DNA of 64,000 nucleotides from Neoceratodus forsteri (taxonomy: Eukaryota > Chordata > Ceratodontiformes > Ceratodontidae): NCBI GenBank assembly GCA_016271365.2, contig CM057456.1:165144501-165208500 (forward strand), written 5' to 3'. A program made the translations under genes and the position numbers. This document shows, piece by piece, positions 59,001-64,000 of this stretch. How positions within the stretch are numbered: the first letter of the stretch is position 1; the number at the start of each line of letters is the position of its first letter. The notes under the pieces were generated by a model. The model was not told the DNA's origin. It saw only the letters and a program-made list of their open reading frames with translations, and searched no databases.

Positions 59001-59050
59001 AGTTACACAATCCCTTCCCTGTAGAATACTATCCAAGATACCTTAAAACT
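56035..59050 (+). pseudogene. L2 ORF2 (endonuclease/reverse transcriptase) remnant
   Basis: Landmarks: NTELNPGP; LLHINVCSLL and ITESWLRSSTPDSTI (endonuclease, ~56290-56420); LSQLITEPTRSNSTNPD; ARNICTKLFRTEKANYFQSAL; DPNKSTGDDYIDPFFLK; PPAWKGTHVIPLFKSGDP; LFLNLSKAFDMVNH (motif A with asparagine at 58003-58005 in place of the usual aspartate); GVPQGSILGPLLFAIYIN; HLFADDMAICI (FADD intact, 58264-58275); NAKKTKLMLFSPQ; FKYFGFWLDHRLFFFTHF. A stretch of 156 codons (57985-58455) remains open. Frames shift near 57152, 57412, 57841, 57900 and 58455. Confidence 0.8.
56218..56241 (+). other. Degenerate 2A-like motif (NTELNPGP)
   Basis: It occupies the position of the canonical DIESNPGP of the minus-strand L2. 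NPGP is intact but the aspartate and the V/I are replaced. It follows a leucine-rich hydrophobic run, as 2A sequences often do. Confidence 0.5.
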
Positions 59051-59640
59051 AACCTAGCTGACTGGTCTAAACTCCTTTTAATCAATGCTAAAATCTGTAT
59101 GGGTAAATAATTGTCAATGCTACAGCTAGGCCTCGGTTAGGCTGTCATTCCCTATTCGCCCCAGCTATAGCACTTGTAGATGCAGCCTCTGTCTTATCTG
59201 GTTTCCTTTACCCACCCGTTCACTTTCTACCACTGCAGTTCTTCCTGCCCCTTCTCTCCTAACATATGCCCTCTAAATAGCTCCATGTTCTTGCTTTCTA
59301 CTATTCTCTCCTATCCCACTTTCTCACTCTTGCTTAGTCATCCTTCTAATTTATCCTCTAGCCTCGCCAGTGTATGTATTAGTAGCTTATGCCTTGATCA
59401 TATGTCTTATGTTTGCTCCTGATGCGTAAACCCTTGAATGTTACTCAGCTACAATGCTATTTTCTGCTGTTAACCCTATGTATTAGAATTTGCATATCAC
59501 ACTCTTGTCATGTCTTGTTATTCTCTTTGTATTTTTTGTACTGTGTATTTTGAAATGTTTGCCTGTCATCCAGGACCACTTTGTAAATAAGTTCTTTTTA
59601 ACAGTGTATCTCCTGGTAAAATAAATTGAATTGAATTGAA

Positions 59641-60020
59641 CCGACTACACGCTACAATATACTTTAAGAGTCCATAAGCATAGCAGAGCTTTTACTTCAA
59701 TCCATTAAACCAGATACCAATTAAACGTAACTCTCATTCACTGGTATAAAAATAAATCAAGAATGTGGTTTATTTCAACAAAAAAGTTCTCAAGCGCACA
59801 TCAAAGTCAGAGCTTCTGCGAGGAGCAGAGTAACGTTGTGGTCATCTTTGCTGCTCTGCCCAACTTAAATGTAAGTAATTTGTGGCATTATCTTGCCTGG
59901 TCTCAGATGCCCACAGACACACCCATACATGCGACTTATATACCATGACCAAGTGGTTGCACCTCAAAGGCTGGATCATGTATTATACCTGCCTGTATGA
60001 AAAAAAATCAGCTTAGGCCT
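59641..60020 (-). mobile_element. Possible LTR or promoter-bearing repeat
   Basis: On minus, a TATATAAG word (complement near 59936-59942) is followed ~170 bp later by AATAAA (complement 59769-59774), an LTR-like spacing. Ends are not defined. Its left limit is the L2 tail, so the L2 may have inserted into it, with the other part lying left of 55.1 kb. Confidence 0.3.
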
Positions 60021-60049
60021 TACTCCACCCAACTCCCAACACTTCCTCA

Positions 60050-61090
60050 CTCACACATTCTACTTGCACAGCACCAGGAGTGCAACAAGACATGCATTCC
60101 AGATCCCTTTCTGCCGAGCCTCACAAGACCAACAATCATTTAGTTTTCTGGACCCTAGCTGGCTAAATGGTCTCCCTCTGGACATACTAGACATGCCCAG
60201 GATTGGTCTGCTCAAGCATCTACTAAAACATTTAACTGTGCTTAGCAACTGCGATTGCCCTGCATAACCATACTACCAATACTGCCCTTCACCTCCCGGA
60301 CACTAGTTCTATCATGCCCTGTTAACTGTCTGTCCCATCCACTTTCCTTCCCCTTCTCTATCCCATACTGCCCCCTTCCTGCCACCGTCTACCCCTTATC
60401 TCCATCTCTACTACCATGTTTTTCCTTCTCTGTCTCTCCTCCTATTATGACCTCTCCTTGTCACCTCACTACCCCTGCACACATCTTCCTCCTTCATTCC
60501 CTAGCTGGTGCCATACAATTGTCCCTCTGTAGACAGCTGTACCCCCATGCACCTCCCACTTACTCTCCCATCAGTTTAAAGTCTCAAGGATGACACTGTT
60601 GTCACTTCTACCTTGTCCCATCTCACTTATTTTGTAGCATTAGTGACTGTTTCCATTTACTCTGCTCTGACAAGGGCATCTGATTATTCACACTCTCTGG
60701 CCCATGTTCCACTAGGTATCCACCGATTGAACCAACTGCAACAATGCCATTGCCCAGAATGTTCATTTTATATTGCTTGTTATTTGATACTTGTGACTGC
60801 TTCCAATTTCCTATGCGTGACATGGGCATCCTATTGACTGCTCATTCTAGCCCTTTAGACTATTGAATCGTGCATATGGGTGCATCTGTGGCACCTGTGG
60901 GTCATGTCTTCACTAAAATGTCTTTTACATTATTAACATTTGCAACTGTAACATGTAAGTGTAGCTATGTTAATTAGTTCACTGTTTGCATTGTACTGTT
61001 CAGTCTGATGTGAAATCTCTGTAAAAGAGTCTGTGACTCATAGGTGTTGTAATCTGAGAATTAAATAAATAAATACATATATAAATGAAC
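60050..61090 (+). mobile_element. L2-type LINE 3' end
   Basis: TRSATRHAFQIPFCRASQDQ, SFLDPSWLNGLPLDILDM, IGLLKHLLKHL is the L2 ORF2 C-terminus (67-codon open frame 60064-60267). A pyrimidine-rich 3' UTR follows and it ends ACTCATAGGTGTTGTAATCTG and (AAAT)n near 61080. Confidence 0.65.
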
Positions 61091-61099
61091 AAATCTTTA

Positions 61100-61620
61100 T
61101 GCTTCAAATCTAGAAACATAGAAATTGATGGCAGATAAGGACCACTAGGCCCACCCAGTCTGCCTGTAAGCCCTGTACTTGTTTACGGCTTCTGACCCTC
61201 CCACTGCTTTACCTCTGTGATTTCCCTATTCCTGTTCCATGCATGTTTAAAGCCAACCACAGTGCTTGCTCCCACCACCTCCTGTGGCAGACCATTCCAT
61301 GTGTCCACCACCCTCTCTGTGAAGAAAAACTTCCTCACATTCCCTCTTAACCTGCCCCCTTCCAATTTCATGTCATGGCCCCTCATTCTTATACTCTGCT
61401 TGTATTGGAAAATGTCTTTCCCCTGCATCTTGTTTATGCCCTTGAGGTACTTGAAAGATTCTATCATGTCCCCTCTCTCCCTCCTCTCCTCCAGCAAGTA
61501 CATATTGAGGTCCCCTATTCTCTCCTCGAACGTTTTGTGGAGCAAACCCTGTACCGTCTTAGTCTCCATTCTCTGGACCACCTCTGTCCTGTTTATGTCC
61601 TTTCGAAATCTCTACTCTAA
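61100..61620 (-). mobile_element. CR1-type LINE 3' end, third lineage
   Basis: The minus open frame 61581-61183 reads KTFEERIGDLNMYLLEERRERGD, MIESFKYLKGINKMQG, RGHDMKLEGGRLRGNVRKFF, FTERVVDTWNGLPQEVV. It is uninterrupted for 132 codons. The 3' UTR ends near 61110 with GGGCCTAGTGGTCCTTATCT and GCCATCAATTTCTATGTTTC. Confidence 0.75.
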
Positions 61621-61924
61621 GGAAAGAAATCCAAAATTTATGAGGGACTGAGGAAATGTTTGAGACAAAATCATAGACATACCCGAAAATCAGGGACAGT
61701 TAAATATCTCCTCTGCCATAGTAGGAGCACTAAGTGACAGAAACCTAGAGATAGAGTATCATATCCAGTATTGGCTGTGTGATCAATGACAGACAGTTCC
61801 CTGAAGACATCAAGCATTTTCATTGGGAAGAAAGTGAATATACAATTTGTAGGAAATGGAGTGGGTGGAGAAATGGCATCATGTGTGCTATCCTGTGCAG
61901 CAGGCAACAGGATTTGGGACCATT

Positions 61925-62340
61925 GATAAAATGATGATTTAATGCATCAGCTGTTCACTACCTTGCAAAAATCTTCAGGACTTTCTGTACAATGCAGGAA
62001 TGTATTCTGGAAGAAGGAAGCTTTAGCTTTATTGATATGACTTGTACAAAGATTATACAGTTTACTAAACAGCAGCCTATCCTCAGGAGCAAGGGACAAT
62101 TTATGTTTACATCCCATAATCGAAATAGTTTCAATATGAAAATACCCCAAGGTAGGTATAATCTCTTAACCCTGGCCCTCTGTATGCAGCATGAGTATCA
62201 ACTATGGAATTAAAAGTACTCTGAAAGCAGCCTGATGCTTGTTCAGGGTCAGAGGTGTCAAACACAGGGTCAGAGTTTGCAGTTTCTGGGTCACACAGGA
62301 ATTCACTAATGTTAAAGACCAAGAAAGACCTACTTTGAAT
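61925..62340 (-). mobile_element. L2-type LINE internal fragment
   Basis: On minus: SDPEQASGCFQSTFNSIVDTHA, RGPGLRDYTYLGVFSY, then LLFSKLYNLCTSHINKAKASFFQNTF and PEDFCKVVNS. This is the endonuclease C-terminus and linker that precede reverse transcriptase in L2 (compare 57000-57350). Both ends are truncated. Confidence 0.65.
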
Positions 62341-62611
62341 AATTCTGGGTAAAGCTTTAAGAACCTTAATTTTACAAAAAAAACAGTAGGCTAAACCATA
62401 GTTGTGGAAAATCTGATAGAGTAAAATCTATGATTTAGAACTAAGGGCTGACAAATTAATATTAAAGTCACAAAGCAGAATATGGACATATTTCATCAGA
62501 ATATCCAGCGCTGATGGTGATTAGGCTGCCAACAGAATTAGAATGTGTAGGAATTCTGGACTGATATATCAGTCCGCAGCACAGCAAGGGTTAAGCACGT
62601 CAGCATGTTGG

Positions 62612-62742
62612 ATAGATAATATTATCATAGGGTGGTTAAGGATTGGCTCAGGATCACAGAGTAGTAGGCGGCAGTTATGGGACTCAAATTGTGTTTTTTT
62701 GCATTGCAGTGATGTGCTCATAGCCACAAGCAAACTTGGTCC
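62612..62742 (-). mobile_element. MIR-like SINE fragment
   Basis: On minus, CTCTGTGATCCTGAGCCAATCCTTAACC resembles the CORE-SINE conserved segment, preceded by a B-box-like TTGAGTCCCATAAC. The head is degraded. Confidence 0.4.
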
Positions 62743-62770
62743 TTGGGCCACATATGTAACAATAAGATAC

Positions 62771-62893
62771 AATGGGGTGTGCATTGGAGCAGTTTCTAAT
62801 GCGGCTAGAGAAGACGTGGTGGAGCGAGAGGCCACAGGCGAGTGCGTCCAGTCCCGTATATACGCATTAGAACTGTCTAATGCACATCCCCAG
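62771..62893. mobile_element. Palindromic element with GTGCATTAGA arms
   Basis: TGGGGTGTGCATTGGAGCAG then TTTCTAATGCG at 62771-62801 is the inverted repeat of CGCATTAGAACTGTCTAATG then CACATCCCCA at ~62864-62893. The ~60-nt centre is unique. Confidence 0.6.
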
Positions 62894-62908
62894 AGTGGCT
62901 TATTGCGC

Positions 62909-63027
62909 TTATAAAATGGGCCTGTGCATTCTAAATGGGGGTTCTAGTTTAGCTGTGCATTAGACACATCTAATGCACGGCTAACAACCAATCAGATTGC
63001 TTGAAATCCTTTGCCCATTTTATAATA
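62909..63027. mobile_element. Adjacent palindromic element with TTATAAAATGGGC ends
   Basis: TTATAAAATGGGC (62911-62923) and GCCCATTTTATAA (63012-63024) are perfect 13-bp inverted ends. Inside, TAGCTGTGCATTAGA and TCTAATGCACGGCTA (62954-62988) form a near-perfect hairpin sharing the GTGCATTAGA word with the neighbour. Confidence 0.55.
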
Positions 63028-63640
63028 AATGTTACTGTCATAGTTACAGTTGTGCTGAATTGCTCTTTGTGTTACAAACAGAAGTTTGGCTAGGAACAAA
63101 CCAGGAAGCCCAGCACTTGACTAGGCCTACCTGAAATTTTTAGTGCAGAGGAACACTCCTAGGCAGAGCAAAATCCACAAATACTGTAAGTAAATGAAGG
63201 TTTGACACCTGTATAATAAACATACAGTATATATTTTCTCTTCCACCAAATAAATCTATGTTTTATGGTGATGCTTCTTCCTCAGGAATAGTGGTTTATT
63301 CAAAGTTTGCTTGTCAGGCGTTCTGGAAAGGATTTTCCAGTATGAATTTAAAAGGTAAATCAGGTTCCCCAACCTCCTTGGCACCTATTAAGTTAGTTTT
63401 TCTGTCACAAAGTTTGCTGCAAGTCTAGTGCTAAAGGCTCTACTAGGATCAGCCAATTTTTCATTGACAGAAGCTTCTGCGAATATAAAAATTTAAAACA
63501 GAATCACATTTTGTAACTGTTGTGTAACATTTCTATAGTTTGAAACATGGTGTGTTATAAGTTAATAGAGGCATAAAATATGCACACAACAGATATAGTA
63601 TTCCTTTTTAGTGTAATGGTTTTTAGGTAAGAAGGACCCA
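63028..63640. other. Anonymous AT-rich DNA
   Basis: Nothing recognised. Confidence 0.35.
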
Positions 63641-64000
63641 ATCATGGCAATTGTAAGCTGTTGGCTTGTGGCAGTGGGTAACTGGGAGGCGGCTGGTGAC
63701 CATAATAGGTTATTGCCTGTGTCTGTGGGTGAATGGAGGCCCAACCGAGGTCATGAGAAAGTGCCTTTGGGTCTATGGGGTGCAGGTCAGATGCATAAAA
63801 TAGTGGTACACCTGGTGATGGATGATAGCGGGCCTGATCGGGGGCCATGGCAAATGTGTTCCCTAACTCAGTGGCTCAACTGAGGTCATCAGAAACTGCC
63901 ATTCTTGGCAGCAGTGACTCCATGCAGATGGTGGCTGTGAGAATTTACTGGCAATGGTGGCAGAAAAATAGAGGCATGATTGAGGCTATGAGAAAGGTGA
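63641..64000 (+). repeat. Diverged tandem repeat, runs off the window
   Basis: GAGGTCATGAGAAAGTGCC (63748), GAGGTCATCAGAAACTGCC (63882) and GAGGCTATGAGAAAGGTGA (63982) recur at ~134 and ~100 bp, each preceded by a CAACCGA, CAACTGA or TGATTGA-like word. Confidence 0.4.

Larger units (their letters stand above)
55100..59640 (+). mobile_element. Near full-length L2-type LINE
   Basis: Order: putative 5' UTR with an 88-bp tandem duplication (55437-55612); hydrophobic leader and 2A-like relic (56218-56241); endonuclease (56290-56760); linker (57107-57400); reverse transcriptase (57434-58455); C-terminal domain (58460-59050); 3' UTR ending CAGGACCACTTTGTAAATAAG, CTCCTGGTAAAATAAA and (TTGAA)3 at 59640. 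It is the longest L2 here. Stops and frameshifts are present throughout. The 5' limit is approximate because it abuts the SINE tail. Confidence 0.75.

Overview
This window is non-coding vertebrate nuclear DNA. I see no host exon, tRNA, rRNA or CRISPR array. What can be read is a dense, layered deposit of mobile elements in many states of decay: L1, L2 and CR1 LINEs, tRNA-headed SINEs, solo LTRs, a PIF/Harbinger-type DNA transposon, palindromic MITE-like elements, minisatellites, and a ~330-370 bp tandem repeat that carries a hammerhead ribozyme. L1, L2, several CR1 lineages, MIR-like SINEs and LTRs side by side, with no compact genes, suggest a large-genome, non-mammalian tetrapod (an amphibian would fit; a reptile or another sarcopterygian is possible). 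The species is inference only.

Layout. 1.3-5.6 kb: a diverged tandem-repeat array split by a Harbinger-like element (TSD TAA, 1501-4750), itself split by an L2 3' end (~2004-3789). 5.6-9 kb: a SINE, a possible LTR, a CR1 (7.3-8.6 kb) and a lone fragment of the tandem repeat. 9-14 kb: mostly anonymous, with a (GT)n tract and a Penelope-like hammerhead remnant near 11.4 kb. 14-18.5 kb: a palindromic element, a CR1-like tail, an L2 interrupted by a SINE with a 14-bp target duplication, an L1 ORF1 scrap, a solo LTR and a second copy of that SINE. 20.4-21.8 kb: a ~54-bp minisatellite. 22.4 and 44.8 kb: two copies of one palindromic family. 23.0-23.6 kb: a solo LTR. 25.0-32.15 kb: a full-length but frameshifted L1 on the minus strand with exact 14-bp TSDs. 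33.3-41.8 kb: CR1, a near-complete minus-strand L2 with a canonical 2A-like motif, and another CR1. 44-48.9 kb: CR1 and L2 fragments. 48.4-52.3 kb: a four-layer nest in which an L2 is split by an L1 with a 5' inversion, that L1 is interrupted by other repeat DNA, and this in turn holds a ~1.6-unit copy of the tandem repeat with an intact hammerhead ribozyme (50409-50464). 54.9-62.4 kb: a SINE, a near full-length plus-strand L2 (55.1-59.64 kb), an LTR-like block, and more L2 and CR1. 62.6-64 kb: a MIR-like SINE, hairpin elements and a diverged tandem repeat.

The item most worth pursuing is the hammerhead-bearing tandem repeat. It occurs at three loci. One copy keeps every conserved core nucleotide and a base-paired stem I, while the 5-kb array copies have lost core bases. 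The short stem III and ~350-bp unit resemble the general plan of newt Satellite 2 and retrozyme-like repeats, but I could not run a search to test the relationship.
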